A stretch of 52,794 nt of DNA from Anaerolineales bacterium (GTDB lineage Bacteria > Chloroflexota > Anaerolineae > Anaerolineales > E44-bin32). Below the pieces are notes generated by a model. The model was not told where the DNA came from. It did not search any database and saw nothing but the letters and a program-made list of their open reading frames with translations. Position numbers and translations under genes: made by a program. Where the stretch lies: positions 1-52,794 of the forward strand of contig JARRPX010000044.1 of the NCBI GenBank assembly GCA_037382465.1, given 5' to 3'. This document shows positions 18,319-27,307 of this stretch, piece after piece. Each line of letters begins with the position of its first letter. Position 1 is the first letter of the stretch.

Positions 18319-19961
18319 ACAACATACTGAACATCAAATCACCTGCACAAAAGGAAGCGCAAGTCCTGCGCTCGGATTATGGGCTCGAAAATCACGGCCT
18401 GACCAATTTGAACAACGTGTATTGGAATCTTCCGACCGCAGCGCTGTACGAGGAATTTACCTTCCGCGGTGAAGGCCATATCTCACACGCCGGGCCCTTG
18501 CTGGTCAGATCCGGAAAGCACACCGCGCGCGCGGCCAACGATAAATACGTCGTGCGGGAAGGAACGACGGAAGACAACATCTGGTGGGGGGAATACAACC
18601 GGCCGTACAGTCCGGAAAAGTTCGACGAGCTGTTCTCGCGCTTGCAGGGATTCTTACAAGGCCGGGACGTGTTCGTACAGGATTGTTACGTCGGCGCCGA
18701 TGAGGAATACCGCCTGCCGATTCGCATCATCACCGAGTGGGCCTGGCACAGCGTCTTCGCCCGCAACATGTTCATCTTGCCGGAGAGCGCGGAAGCCTAC
18801 CGCCAGCACGTGCCTCAATTCACGGTGGTCGCCATGCCCTCGTTCAAGGCCAATCGGCCGATCGACAGCACGCGGACCGATACGTTCATCACGCTCAACT
18901 TCGAACAGAAACTGTGCATCATCGGTGGATCGGGGTACGGCGGCGAGATCAAGAAATCCGTCTTCACGCTGATGAATTATCTGCTTCCGTTGAAGGGGGT
19001 CATGACGATGCACTGCTCCGCCAACGTGGATGATGAAGACGATGACGACGTGGCCTTGTTCTTCGGTCTTTCCGGAACGGGAAAAACCACCTTGTCGGCC
19101 GATCCGAATCGACGCTTGATCGGAGACGACGAGCATGGTTGGAATGACAACGGCATCTTCAACTTCGAAGGCGGCTGTTATGCCAAGGTGATCCGCCTCT
19201 CTGCGACCGCAGAACCCGAGATCTATGCCTGCACTTCACGTTTCGGGACGATCCTCGAAAACGTGATCGTCGATCCGGTGACGCGCCTCATCGATCTCGA
19301 TGACGATGAAATCACGGAAAACACGCGGGCTTCCTATCCGCTCGAATACATCGACAACGCCGTGCCGGAAAAATTGGCGGGCCATCCGAACAATATCATT
19401 CTCCTTACTTGTGACGCCTCCGGGGTGATGCCGCCGATCGCTCGTCTCACGACCAACCAGGCGCTGTATCAATTCATTTCCGGCTACACCGCAAAAGTCG
19501 GCGGCACGGAAGTCGGCCTGGGAGAAGAGCCGCAGATCACGTTCAGCACCTGTTTCGGCGCACCCTTCATGGTTCACCATCCCTCGTATTACGCAGAAAT
19601 ACTGCGGCGGAAGATCGAGCACTACGGCGTGAATTGTTGGCTGCTGAACACCGGCTGGGTAGGCGGGCCGTACGGCGTGGGCAAACGTATCAGTATCAGA
19701 TACACGCGCGCCATGCTCACCGCAGCGTTGGAGGGTTCACTGCAGAAGGTGGAGTACACCAAGGATCCCATCTTCGGTTTCGAGGTGCCAAAGTCGTGTC
19801 CGGACGTGCCTTCGGACGTGTTGGATCCGGCTTCTTCCTGGCCGAGCAAAAAGGACTATATGAAGAAATACACGCAGCTCGCCATGCGTTTCGTGGACAA
19901 TTTCAAGCAGTTCGAACCCGATTGCCCTCCGGACATCGTAAAAGCCGGTCCGCAGGTATAA
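18315..19961 (+). CDS. pckA: Phosphoenolpyruvate carboxykinase (ATP)
   Basis: A 548-residue ATP-dependent PEPCK, which interconverts oxaloacetate and PEP in gluconeogenesis. The kinase-1a/P-loop is GLSGTGKTTLSAD; kinase-2 is LIGDDEHGW. The oxaloacetate/Mn-binding parts follow in order: RGEGHISHAGP, PSFKANRPIDSTRTDTFI, and TAKVGGTEVG. The length (~520-550) is normal. The ATG at 18315 overlaps the aminotransferase stop and is preferred over the TTG two codons upstream. The pair is translationally coupled, which suggests coordinated use of aspartate/oxaloacetate carbon. Confidence 0.97.
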   Translation: MNNILNIKSPAQKEAQVLRSDYGLENHGLTNLNNVYWNLPTAALYEEFTFRGEGHISHAGPLLVRSGKHTARAANDKYVVREGTTEDNIWWGEYNRPYSPEKFDELFSRLQGFLQGRDVFVQDCYVGADEEYRLPIRIITEWAWHSVFARNMFILPESAEAYRQHVPQFTVVAMPSFKANRPIDSTRTDTFITLNFEQKLCIIGGSGYGGEIKKSVFTLMNYLLPLKGVMTMHCSANVDDEDDDDVALFFGLSGTGKTTLSADPNRRLIGDDEHGWNDNGIFNFEGGCYAKVIRLSATAEPEIYACTSRFGTILENVIVDPVTRLIDLDDDEITENTRASYPLEYIDNAVPEKLAGHPNNIILLTCDASGVMPPIARLTTNQALYQFISGYTAKVGGTEVGLGEEPQITFSTCFGAPFMVHHPSYYAEILRRKIEHYGVNCWLLNTGWVGGPYGVGKRISIRYTRAMLTAALEGSLQKVEYTKDPIFGFEVPKSCPDVPSDVLDPASSWPSKKDYMKKYTQLAMRFVDNFKQFEPDCPPDIVKAGPQV

Positions 19962-20016
19962 TATGGGCTGATCTTAAAGCCTGAAACCTGCTGGTTTCGT
20001 TCGGAGACAAGCGCAA

Positions 20017-21117
20017 GTGCAAACGAACAATTCAGAGACACGGAAGAATTCAAGCCGGACAGCGCGCGTTCCGTACTACAATCTGGCTGTGCGCTTCCTG
20101 GCGGTTGGGTTTGTCCTCAGCACGCTCGTCGCGGCAGGCGTCCTGTATCAAGTGGTGCGCGATATGACCGCGGGCTACACGGGAATGGGTCTTGATCCGT
20201 TCGAGGCCGTCGGCGGAGATGAGCTGTACACGCCCGAACCGGGCAGCACGCCGACGTTGATCTCCATCCCGGTGCAGCCCAATCCGTGGGACGGGAACGA
20301 GCGCGTTACTATTTTGATCATGGGGGTGGATTATCGTGACTGGCTCGAAGGTCAGGGCGCGCCGCGCAGCGACACGATGATGCTCGTCTCTCTCGACCCG
20401 ATCACCAAACAGGCCAGTCTGCTCTCTATCCCGCGCGACTTGTGGGTCGAGATTCCCGGCTTCGGCTACAACCGTATCAACACGGCTTATCGTTTCGGCG
20501 AGAGCTATAAAGTTCCCGGTGGCGGACCGGCCCTGGCGATGAAAACCGTCGAGAAATGGATCGGCGTCCCCATCGGCTTCTACGCCGTCATCGACTTTCA
20601 TACCTTCGAGAAGATGATCGACGAGATCGGCGGCATCGACATCGTCGTCGAGGAGCGGATCAAGATCTCGCCCATCGACCGCCACCAGCGTTGGCTCGAG
20701 CCCGGCCCGCAGCATCTGGATGGGCCGGATGCGCTGGGGTACGCTCGCGTGCGCAAGAACGCCGGCGGTGACTTCGGACGCGCCGACCGCCAGCAGCAGG
20801 TGGTCGTGGCGGTGCTCAACCGGCTGGTCAGCCTGGATATGCTGCCCAGTTTGATTCAAAAAGCGCCACGCCTTTACCAGGAACTCTCCGAAGGTGTGCG
20901 TACCAATCTTTCGCTGGAGCAGATGGTTCAATTGGCCTGGTCTTCCATACGATTGAAATCTGACGACATCCATCGCGGGGTGATCGGACCGCCGAAGATG
21001 GTCGGCTTTTTCACCCGGCCGGACGGCGCCCAGGTGCTGCGGGCGGTTCCCGATGCGATTCGGGAGCTGCGTGACGAGCTCTTCGTCGAAACGAGCGCAT
21101 TTGGTCCGGTGCCGTGA
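20017..21117 (+). CDS. LCP (LytR-CpsA-Psr) family protein
   Basis: A 366-residue type II membrane protein with an N-terminal helix (LAVRFLAVGFVLSTLVAAGVL, ~24-45). An external LCP domain contains the motifs TILIMGVDYRD, RSDTMMLVSLDP and SLLSIPRDLWVEIPG. It also has RINTAY, YAVIDFHTFEKMIDEIGG and the Arg-rich YARVRKNAGGDFGRADRQQQ. LCP enzymes transfer undecaprenyl-linked glycopolymers onto the cell wall or proteins. Chloroflexota often lack a thick wall, so the acceptor is uncertain. The start is GTG at 20017 with GGAG 11 bases upstream. The following TPR and MATE-like genes probably share its transcript. Confidence 0.93.
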   Translation: MQTNNSETRKNSSRTARVPYYNLAVRFLAVGFVLSTLVAAGVLYQVVRDMTAGYTGMGLDPFEAVGGDELYTPEPGSTPTLISIPVQPNPWDGNERVTILIMGVDYRDWLEGQGAPRSDTMMLVSLDPITKQASLLSIPRDLWVEIPGFGYNRINTAYRFGESYKVPGGGPALAMKTVEKWIGVPIGFYAVIDFHTFEKMIDEIGGIDIVVEERIKISPIDRHQRWLEPGPQHLDGPDALGYARVRKNAGGDFGRADRQQQVVVAVLNRLVSLDMLPSLIQKAPRLYQELSEGVRTNLSLEQMVQLAWSSIRLKSDDIHRGVIGPPKMVGFFTRPDGAQVLRAVPDAIRELRDELFVETSAFGPVP

Positions 21118-21135
21118 AACTCATTGAGAAACGAC

Positions 21136-22374
21136 ATGACTGATCAGACCCGTCCGCACAATACAAATTCCCAGGATACGCAGGCGCACCGGGCGTCGCT
21201 CGGTGAAACGCAGCCCGTCACGCCGCGTCGGTCGACTACGGTCGTGAGGAAATACAGGCCCTGGATCGTCGCCGTTCCGGTCTTCATGATCGTCGTCTTG
21301 GGGTTAGCGGGGATCGCCGGGTACAGCGCAGGAATGAAGCAGCGCGAAGCGTCCGGCCTCGCCAACGTGGAGAAGGTCAGCAAAGAGCAGTTCGACACCG
21401 GTGTGGATGATTACGTCGCCGGCCGGTACGAACTCGCCCGTCAGCGCATCGAGTATGTACTCGAACTCGATCCGGATTACGAGGGGGCGAGTGAAATGCT
21501 GGGCATGATCATGACGGCCCTGAACCAGCCGACACCCACGGTAAAACCGCTGAATTCACCGACGCCCTCCATCACGCCCGATCTGGATTCCCTCGAAGGT
21601 ATTTTCGGCAGCGCACAGGAGGCTTTCAGCCGCGAGGATTATGACAGCGCTTTGAAGTACCTGCTCCTCTTACGGGCGGAGGACCCCGAATATCGCCTGG
21701 CCGAAGTCAACCAGATCATGGCCGTGGCGCTGCGAAACCGGGGTATGGCAAAATTGTATCGCGGCGATCTGGAACAAGGCATCTACGATCTCAACCTGGC
21801 CGAACGATTCGGCCCGCTCGACAATCAAGCGGTCAGCTGGCGCAACTCCGCCGCCTTTTTCATGTTCGCCAACAGCTATTACGGATTGGATTGGGCGCTT
21901 GCCACGGAATACCTGGGCCAGATCTGCGTGGCGCAGATCTGGGGCGCCTGCTACAAGTATGCCGATGCAGCCAGAGAATATGCCCTGCAATTGATCGAAG
22001 ACGGCGATTTCTGCAGCGCAAGCTACTATCTCCACGAGTCCCTGGCGATCCGTGAAGATGCTGCCCTGGCACCGACGGCGACCAAAGTCAACCACGTCTG
22101 CCAGACCGCCACCGTCACCCCGCCAACGAGCACGCCGACGCCGACCGGCAGCGCCACTGCGACCGTTCCCTACGTTTCGCCGACGCCGACCGCAACCCTC
22201 GGCGGAGGTGGCGGTACGACCACTCCGACTTCGACCGCAACCGCAACCGGCTCGCCGACAGCGACGGGGACCTCCGGCGCCTCGCCGACGGGCACATCCA
22301 CTCCGACGGCAACCTCCACGTCGACATCGACGTCTGCGCCTGCTCCAACCGCAACGCCCACTCCCACCCCGTGA
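21136..22374 (+). CDS. Membrane-anchored TPR protein with long Thr/Pro/Ser tail
   Basis: A ~412-residue protein. Residues ~1-40 are cytoplasmic and polar, followed by a membrane helix (WIVAVPVFMIVVLGLAGIAGY). About 230 residues of TPR-like helices come next (YVAGRYELARQRIEYVLELD, FSREDYDSALKYLLLLRAED, AKLYRGDLEQGIYDLNLAER). The final ~85 residues are a low-complexity Thr/Pro/Ser/Ala tail typical of Chloroflexota surface proteins, which is probably extended, extracytoplasmic and possibly O-glycosylated. It sits between the LCP and MATE-like genes, which suggests a scaffold role in envelope glycan handling. Four Cys near residues 290-345 may form disulfides. Start ATG at 21136; a TTG at 21124 is possible. 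Confidence 0.85.
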   Translation: MTDQTRPHNTNSQDTQAHRASLGETQPVTPRRSTTVVRKYRPWIVAVPVFMIVVLGLAGIAGYSAGMKQREASGLANVEKVSKEQFDTGVDDYVAGRYELARQRIEYVLELDPDYEGASEMLGMIMTALNQPTPTVKPLNSPTPSITPDLDSLEGIFGSAQEAFSREDYDSALKYLLLLRAEDPEYRLAEVNQIMAVALRNRGMAKLYRGDLEQGIYDLNLAERFGPLDNQAVSWRNSAAFFMFANSYYGLDWALATEYLGQICVAQIWGACYKYADAAREYALQLIEDGDFCSASYYLHESLAIREDAALAPTATKVNHVCQTATVTPPTSTPTPTGSATATVPYVSPTPTATLGGGGGTTTPTSTATATGSPTATGTSGASPTGTSTPTATSTSTSTSAPAPTATPTPTP

Positions 22375-23732
22375 AGATGACCGGCCGGCACAGCGCTCGG
22401 CGTTCGACGATGTCCATGCGTTTGGTGTTTCGCACCTGGTGGCCTCTGGCGTTGAGCTGGATGCTCATGGCCTTGGAACTGCCGGTCATTGGGGCCGCTA
22501 TCGCTCGCCTGCCGGATCCACAGATCAATCTGGCAGCCTGGGGCGGCATCGTCTATCCACTTGCGTTGATCGTCGAAGCGCCGATCATCATGCTGCTTTC
22601 CGCCTCGACCGCATTGAGCAAGGATTGGGACTCGTACCTGCGTATACGTAAGTACATGCTCTGGATGGCGGGAGGCCTGACCCTGCTTCACGTGCTGGTC
22701 GCCTTCACGCCGCTCTACGACCTGGTGGTGGTGCGCTGGATCGATGCGCCGGCCGAAATCGTGGAACCGGCGCGCCTGGGCCTGCGTTTGTTGCTGCCCT
22801 GGACGGGGGCGATCGCCTACCGGCGTTTTCAACAAGGCGTGCTCATCCGCTGCGGACATTCCGGCGCCGTGGGCACGGGCACGATCGTCCGCCTGGCCGC
22901 CGACGTTTCCGTGATCGCCCTGGGGCTGATCACGAAGCGCGTTTCGGGAATTGCCCTGGCCGGGTTGGCGATGTCTTCGGGCGTGATGAGCGAGGCGCTC
23001 TTCAATGGCCTGCGGGTGCGCCCGGTGCTGCGCGATCAACTCCGCCACGCACCGCCGGCTGCCGAAGCGTTGAGCCTGCGTTCGTTTCTCTCGTTCTACG
23101 TCCCGCTGGCGATGACTTCCTTACTCTTCCTGCTGATTCAACCGCTAGGAAGCGCCGCGTTGAGCCGCATGCCGCAGGCTTTGGAGTCACTCGCCGCCTG
23201 GCCCGTGGTGTCGGGACTCGTGTTCCTGCTGCGCAGCCCGGGCGTGGCTTTCAACGAGGTGGCCGTGGCGCTGCTGGACGAGCCCGATTCCGGCCCGTAC
23301 CTGGTGCGATTTGCGCTGCGCTTGATGGGCGTGATGAGCGTATTGCTGCTGCTGATCGTCCTCACACCGATTTCGATGTTCTGGTTCGAGAAATTGACTT
23401 CCCTCGACGCGGATCTGGCGCGAATGGCGGCCAACGCCCTGTGGTTCACGCTTCCGCTGCCGGCGATCAGCGTGTTGGTCAGCTGGTTTCAAGGCGTGCT
23501 GCTCAATGCCCGGCGGACTCACGCCGTGACCGAGTCCGTGATCTTCGGTTTGATCGTAATCTCGAGCGTGCTGGTGAGCGGTGTGGTCTGGGGGCAGGCG
23601 GTGGGTCTTTACGTCGGGTGGCTGGCGTTCAGCCTGGGCATGACGGCCCAGGTGACCTGGCTCTGGTGGCGCAGCCGCAGGTCCTTGTCCGTACTAATGC
23701 ATTTCAACCTTCAAACTGAGCAGGATTGTTGA
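22371..23732 (+). CDS. MATE-superfamily / ANKH-like multidrug or polymer transporter
   Basis: A ~453-residue polytopic membrane protein with about 12 hydrophobic helices in two halves. Stretches such as ALELPVIGAAIARLPDP, LIVEAPIIMLLSASTALS and IQPLGSAALSRMP resemble the progressive-ankylosis (ANKH)-like branch of the MOP/MATE superfamily. The substrate is unknown. Co-occurrence with an LCP protein suggests export of a lipid-linked or phosphate-containing envelope precursor, which is an inference. GTG at 22371 overlaps the upstream stop (GTGA); the ATG at 22377 is the alternative. A hairpin terminator follows. Confidence 0.78.
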   Translation: MKMTGRHSARRSTMSMRLVFRTWWPLALSWMLMALELPVIGAAIARLPDPQINLAAWGGIVYPLALIVEAPIIMLLSASTALSKDWDSYLRIRKYMLWMAGGLTLLHVLVAFTPLYDLVVVRWIDAPAEIVEPARLGLRLLLPWTGAIAYRRFQQGVLIRCGHSGAVGTGTIVRLAADVSVIALGLITKRVSGIALAGLAMSSGVMSEALFNGLRVRPVLRDQLRHAPPAAEALSLRSFLSFYVPLAMTSLLFLLIQPLGSAALSRMPQALESLAAWPVVSGLVFLLRSPGVAFNEVAVALLDEPDSGPYLVRFALRLMGVMSVLLLLIVLTPISMFWFEKLTSLDADLARMAANALWFTLPLPAISVLVSWFQGVLLNARRTHAVTESVIFGLIVISSVLVSGVVWGQAVGLYVGWLAFSLGMTAQVTWLWWRSRRSLSVLMHFNLQTEQDC

Positions 23733-23742
23733 GATACAAACA

Positions 23743-23777
23743 AGATGCGCCGCGATTTCATCGGCGCATCCTGTTAT
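23743..23777. terminator. Intrinsic terminator after the LCP operon
   Basis: GATGCGCCG (23744-23752) and CGGCGCATC (23762-23770) form a perfect 9-bp stem with the loop CGATTTCAT, followed by CTGTTATTTC. It lies between convergent genes. The U-tract is interrupted, so the efficiency is uncertain. Confidence 0.65.
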
Positions 23778-23806
23778 TTCTGGATGAATTGAAATCCATT
23801 CCGGGA

Positions 23807-24874
23807 TCAGTCTTCGACGGAGACGACCGCACCCAGGGCGTTGACATTCAACGTCCATGTGCTGCCGACTTCGAAACGTTCGAATTCGGCCTCGCTCTCG
23901 GTCGTGTAGGTGTAGCGCTCGTCATCGGCGATGAAAACGATCTCGTACGCCTCGCTTCCCTCGCCTTCCTGCTGACCGGCGAGCAGTGAGACGGCCGGCC
24001 AGTAGGGATCCAGATTCGCGCCGCTGGCGCTGATCGTGTCGATCGTGATCCAGTCCAACACCGTGTAGCTGCAGTAATCCTCGTAAATTTCGTAGACACA
24101 ATCCTGCATAACTTCACCCACGCCGCTGCCGGTGTCCACCGTATACGGTTCACCACATACTTCCTCGGCCCCCGGCACGGGATCGTCGCTCGTATCATAA
24201 AGTTCGGGACGGCAGTTGCCGATCTCGGCATCGGCGGGAATGTCGCTGTAAAAAGCCTCGGCTTCGACTTCGCCCAGGGCCAGAATGGGAACGCTGCGCG
24301 TCCAGGACACGCTCTGCACCCGTCCTTCCAGGGATTCCGTGTGCGTAAAGAGCATGATCAAACCGACGCAGACGACTACGGCGACGAGGGCCAATCCGAT
24401 GACCAGGCCGCGCGACATGGGCTTGCCCGGCGCTTTGGGTTTGTCTTCTTTCTTCGCGCGCGTGGCCGCCAGGCTAGCGCCGCAAGATTTACAACTGCGT
24501 GCGCTGGCGGGATTCTCCGCGTTGCACGACGGACAGCGGACGGTGCCCGCCGGTCCGCTGCGATGGGCGCCGAGGACTTTGCCGGCCTTGCGAACGGCCG
24601 CCTCCGAAAGGTCTCCGCCGCAGCCGCCGCAGAACTTTGCGTCGGCGCGGTTGCGCGCCTGGCAGTAGGGACAATGCCGGTCCGGTCCGGCCTTGGCGCG
24701 GGCGATTTTATCGGCATCCGTGAGGAATTTCTCTTCCAGCGGCTGTTCGAATTCGACGTCCTCGGGCATCGGCCCGCCGCAGCCGTTGCAGAACTCGTGC
24801 GTGCCCGGGTTGCGCGTTTCGCAGCGCGGGCAGGTCCATTCCAATTCCACGTAACCGAGGCGTTTCTTGGTCAT
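23807..24874 (-). CDS. Triple zinc-ribbon protein with one membrane helix
   Basis: A 355-residue protein of unknown function. Residues 1-135 hold three zinc ribbons, each built of two CxxC knuckles: CPRC/CNGC, CPYC/CGGC and CPSC/CKSC. A membrane helix follows (LVIGLALVAVVVCVGLIMLF, ~155-175). The ~180-residue outer domain contains several Cys pairs (GNCRPELYD, EVCGEPY, QDCVYEIYEDYCSY) and ends in a beta-rich part (STWTLNVNALGAVVSVE). The arrangement mirrors the 14597-15658 protein. It diverges from the DUF2807 lipoprotein; the 150-base gap holds both promoters. Confidence 0.82.
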   Translation of the reverse strand: MTKKRLGYVELEWTCPRCETRNPGTHEFCNGCGGPMPEDVEFEQPLEEKFLTDADKIARAKAGPDRHCPYCQARNRADAKFCGGCGGDLSEAAVRKAGKVLGAHRSGPAGTVRCPSCNAENPASARSCKSCGASLAATRAKKEDKPKAPGKPMSRGLVIGLALVAVVVCVGLIMLFTHTESLEGRVQSVSWTRSVPILALGEVEAEAFYSDIPADAEIGNCRPELYDTSDDPVPGAEEVCGEPYTVDTGSGVGEVMQDCVYEIYEDYCSYTVLDWITIDTISASGANLDPYWPAVSLLAGQQEGEGSEAYEIVFIADDERYTYTTESEAEFERFEVGSTWTLNVNALGAVVSVED

Positions 24875-25027
24875 CTGTCGTCTCCTTGTTTTACAATTGC
24901 TGTGTTAGCATACATCGTCCGATGGATTTTTGCCAATCGTTCTATGGTCACGAGACTTTTCGGGCCGGAAGTGCGTATAGTGAAATGGGATCCTTTCACA
25001 AATTAATAGTCGATGAGGAGAGAGGAC

Positions 25028-25774
25028 ATGCGCAAGCTTCTGCGGATTTCAATCATCGCGGCGATATTGTTGGGATCGAGCGCCTGCTATCCCGGTGGTT
25101 TTACCTTCAACAACGAGACGGTGCGCCTGCGCGACTCCGGCAAAGTCGAAGTCATTGATTACGATTTCACCGGTTTCGACGGCGTAGATGCCAGCCATGT
25201 GTTCGACGTTGATATCGAACAGGGGGATGATTACCTCGTCGTCGTGACTGCGGATGAAACTGTCGTCGAATATTTGGACGTTTCCGCCGTAGGCGGCAGC
25301 CTGCGGCTGAGCCTCAAGCCGGGATACAACTACAACTTCAGCGGGCTGACGTTGAAGGCCGAAGTGCGCCTGCCCGATCTGGCCGAAGTGGCGTTGAGCG
25401 GGGCGAGCAGCGCCTATCTCCACGGTTTCGAATCGCCGCAGCCGCTGCGGCTGGATCTCTCCGGAAGCAGCCGTGTCGACGGCGAGGCTGTGGTCGGTGT
25501 GGCGCGTTTCTCTCTGTCTGGCTCGAGCGAGGTCGATCTGCACGGTTCGTGCGCCAGCCTCGATTTGGATATCTCCGGCGGCAGCACGGCCGATCTGGCG
25601 GATTTCTACGCCGAAGACGTGAACGTGAACGCCAGCGGCGCCAGCGAGGCTGTGTTGTGGACCGATGGGACGCTGGACGTCAACGCCAGCGGCGATTCGC
25701 GTATAACGTACGTGAGCGGCGCAGATCTGGGGTCGATCCACACCAGCGGCACTTCCTCAGTGCGGGAGCGCTGA
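25028..25774 (+). CDS. DUF2807 (head-GIN) lipoprotein
   Basis: A ~248-residue secreted lipoprotein. The signal peptide MRKLLRISIIAAILLGSSAC ends in a lipobox with Cys20. The rest is a repetitive right-handed beta-helix of the DUF2807/GIN type, seen as alternating short strands with S/G turns (LSGASSAYLHG, DLSGSSRVDG, SLSGSSEVDLHG, NASGASEAVLW). No catalytic residues are recognisable, and a surface or adhesion role is a guess. A longer frame begins at 25013, but GAGGAGAGAGGAC before the ATG at 25028 sets the start. Confidence 0.88.
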   Translation: MRKLLRISIIAAILLGSSACYPGGFTFNNETVRLRDSGKVEVIDYDFTGFDGVDASHVFDVDIEQGDDYLVVVTADETVVEYLDVSAVGGSLRLSLKPGYNYNFSGLTLKAEVRLPDLAEVALSGASSAYLHGFESPQPLRLDLSGSSRVDGEAVVGVARFSLSGSSEVDLHGSCASLDLDISGGSTADLADFYAEDVNVNASGASEAVLWTDGTLDVNASGDSRITYVSGADLGSIHTSGTSSVRER

Positions 25775-25816
25775 TTTACGGCGCCTGAATCTTTCCCTGA
25801 TGAGGCATTCTTTTTC

Positions 25817-25920
25817 GGGCAACCACGGGGTTGCCCCTACAATGCCATAAAATCACGCGTAGAGACGCCTCGGTGAGGCGTCTATGTGGTTGTAGAGACG
25901 GGTTTCAAACCCGCCCCTAC
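25817..25920. repeat. Cluster of three palindromic intergenic repeats
   Basis: Three adjacent hairpin-forming units occur. GGGCAACC/GGTTGCCC is at 25817-25836. AGACGCCTC/GAGGCGTCT is at 25863-25883. CGGGTTT/AAACCCG is at 25899-25913, inside a longer imperfect palindrome bounded by GTAG and CTAC (25893-25920). The last two share the lead-in GTAGAGACG, and the first and last share the ending CCCCTAC. They look like members of one dispersed small repeat family. They are short, not regularly spaced, and lack spacers, so this is not a CRISPR array. Confidence 0.7.
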
Positions 25921-25975
25921 ATTAATTTCATTTCCCTTACGGGAGAGGGTAAAGGTGGTGTTACCCACTTAGCTC

Positions 25976-26028
25976 TCAATCATACTGAGCGGAAGGCGCA
26001 GCGCAGCGGCGTCTGCAGTCGAAGGACG
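25976..26028. repeat. Copy of a dispersed CTGAGCGG...GTCGAAGGA element
   Basis: The pattern AATCATACTGAGCGG, a G/C-rich core, then GCAGTCGAAGGACGATCA resembles the element at 27270-27307 (CATCCTCAGCGG ... GAAGTCGAAGGATAG). Ends and middle are similar but not identical. It abuts the stop codon of the hydrolase gene at 26030. Confidence 0.5.
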
Positions 26029-26029
26029 A

Positions 26030-27055
26030 TCACGGCGCGAACAGCGCAAACAACTCCTCTGCGAAATCGGCGACCAGACCGTTGAGCCTGCTGCCCGCAC
26101 TGCCGGGGAACACCGGCGGCAAGGGGCTTAGCGCGTAGATCGTGTTGGGGGGATCGTCGTTTAGCCGCACCCAGGGCGGATCACCGTTCAGGGCGGCGTT
26201 GACCATCACCACGCCGTGCTCGGGCGTGTCCTGGGAATGATCGTCCTCGAATTGAATGCGCTGGTAGGGCACCTGGACGCTGGCGATGAACGTCTCGGCC
26301 TCGCGCTCGCGCCAGAAATCGTCGTCCTCGCACGACGCCATGTACGTGGTCGAACCGATGCCGGGCGCGTCGGGAGAGCAATCGTGCGTCGTGTAGACGC
26401 GATTGGCCGGGCCTTCCCAGTCGATGAAGAAGACGATGGGCAGGTCCGGGTAGCGGGCGAGCGTCCCGGAGGCCAACGTGACGCCGAAGGAATAGGAAAC
26501 CAGGCCGATGCGATCGGGATCGACTTCGGGCCGTGCGGCGACGGTGCGTACGATCTCGGCCAGCCCGTCCTGTCCCACGAAGCCGTTCAGATCCTCTTCG
26601 CCGCCGCTGGCGCCGCGTCCTTCCGGATCGAAGATCACGACCGTGAATCCCCGCTCGGCCATGTCCTGCGCCGAACGGCCTGCGCCCGTGAAATCCGAGC
26701 TGTCCCCGATCCCGCCGGGGACGAGGATCAGCGTCGGCAGCGCTGCGCCGTCATAATCCGCCGGGGTGAGGATGTAGACGGCGAGCTGCGAGCCGCTGCT
26801 GGGGTTCTCGACCCAGAGCAGGCCTTCCTGCACGGGCGGCCTGGCTTCGTCCCCGCAGTCCTGCGGGCAGTTGGCTGCGGTCTCCGGCCCGTCGCAGGCG
26901 CCGTCGCCGCAGCGTTTGTCCGCTGCGGATTGCGGCGCCGGCCGCTCGGGGAGATCCGGAGCGGGAGGTTCCGCGGTCAGCGCACTTTCGACTCCGGGGA
27001 AGGAGCAGCCGGACAGGATGCAGAGCACGATCAGCAGGGGCAGGACTCTCTTCAT
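26030..27055 (-). CDS. Alpha/beta-hydrolase lipoprotein
   Basis: A 341-residue secreted lipoprotein. The signal peptide MKRVLPLLIVLCILSGC has a lipobox Cys17. Next is a short Cys-rich segment (CGDGACDGPETAANCPQDC, residues 49-67), a calcium- or disulfide-knot-like motif seen in secreted proteins. The C-terminal ~260 residues are an alpha/beta-hydrolase fold. The oxyanion region is VPGGIGDSSD. The nucleophile is Ser189 in LVSYSFG, written SxSxG and not the usual GxSxG. A His candidate lies in DTPEHGVVM. The substrate is unknown (dienelactone-hydrolase or peptidase-like). The neighbours are repeats and a lipoprotein, so the gene is probably monocistronic. Confidence 0.85.
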   Translation of the reverse strand: MKRVLPLLIVLCILSGCSFPGVESALTAEPPAPDLPERPAPQSAADKRCGDGACDGPETAANCPQDCGDEARPPVQEGLLWVENPSSGSQLAVYILTPADYDGAALPTLILVPGGIGDSSDFTGAGRSAQDMAERGFTVVIFDPEGRGASGGEEDLNGFVGQDGLAEIVRTVAARPEVDPDRIGLVSYSFGVTLASGTLARYPDLPIVFFIDWEGPANRVYTTHDCSPDAPGIGSTTYMASCEDDDFWREREAETFIASVQVPYQRIQFEDDHSQDTPEHGVVMVNAALNGDPPWVRLNDDPPNTIYALSPLPPVFPGSAGSRLNGLVADFAEELFALFAP

Positions 27056-27125
27056 CGCCGTACCTCGATTCGGGATGGACGAATCCTACAGCATTTGGAC
27101 GAGGGGAGAAAGCGAGAGGTTTTTT

Positions 27126-27209
27126 CCTTCTCCCTGTGAGGGAGAGGGTAGGATGAGGGTGATTTTCCAGCCCCTCACCTCCATCCTCTCCCCTTAGGAG
27201 AGAGGAAGC
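27126..27209. repeat. MITE-like long imperfect inverted repeat
   Basis: The left arm CTTCTCCCTGTGAGGGAGAG continues with GGTAGGATGAGGGTGA. The right arm CCCTCACCTCCATCCTCTCC continues with CCTTAGGAGAGAGGAAG and is its imperfect reverse complement, with a short TTTTCCAG centre. This is the widespread CCTCTCCC-type dispersed element, possibly a relic miniature transposon. A half copy, CCCTTACGGGAGAGGGT, lies at 25934-25950. Confidence 0.65.
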
Positions 27210-27269
27210 TTCTTCTGATCCTCTCAAGTGGAACCTACATCCCAATCATCCGGAGCGAGCCCCACATTC

Positions 27270-27307
27270 CATTCATCCTCAGCGGTGTGCAGCGAAGTCG
27301 AAGGATA
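27270..27307. repeat. Second copy of the dispersed CATCCT...GAAGGATAG element
   Basis: CATTCATCCTCAGCGG, then GTGTGCAGCGAAGTCGAAGGATAG. The ends (CATCCT / AGGATAG) are inverted. It is similar to 25976-26028. The region 27056-27355 otherwise holds only the MITE-like element and the tRNA promoter; I see no gene in it. Confidence 0.5.

Noticed and set aside
25817-25920. Repeat patch as a CRISPR array
   Set aside because: Units differ in sequence, have no constant spacer length and are not followed by cas genes.
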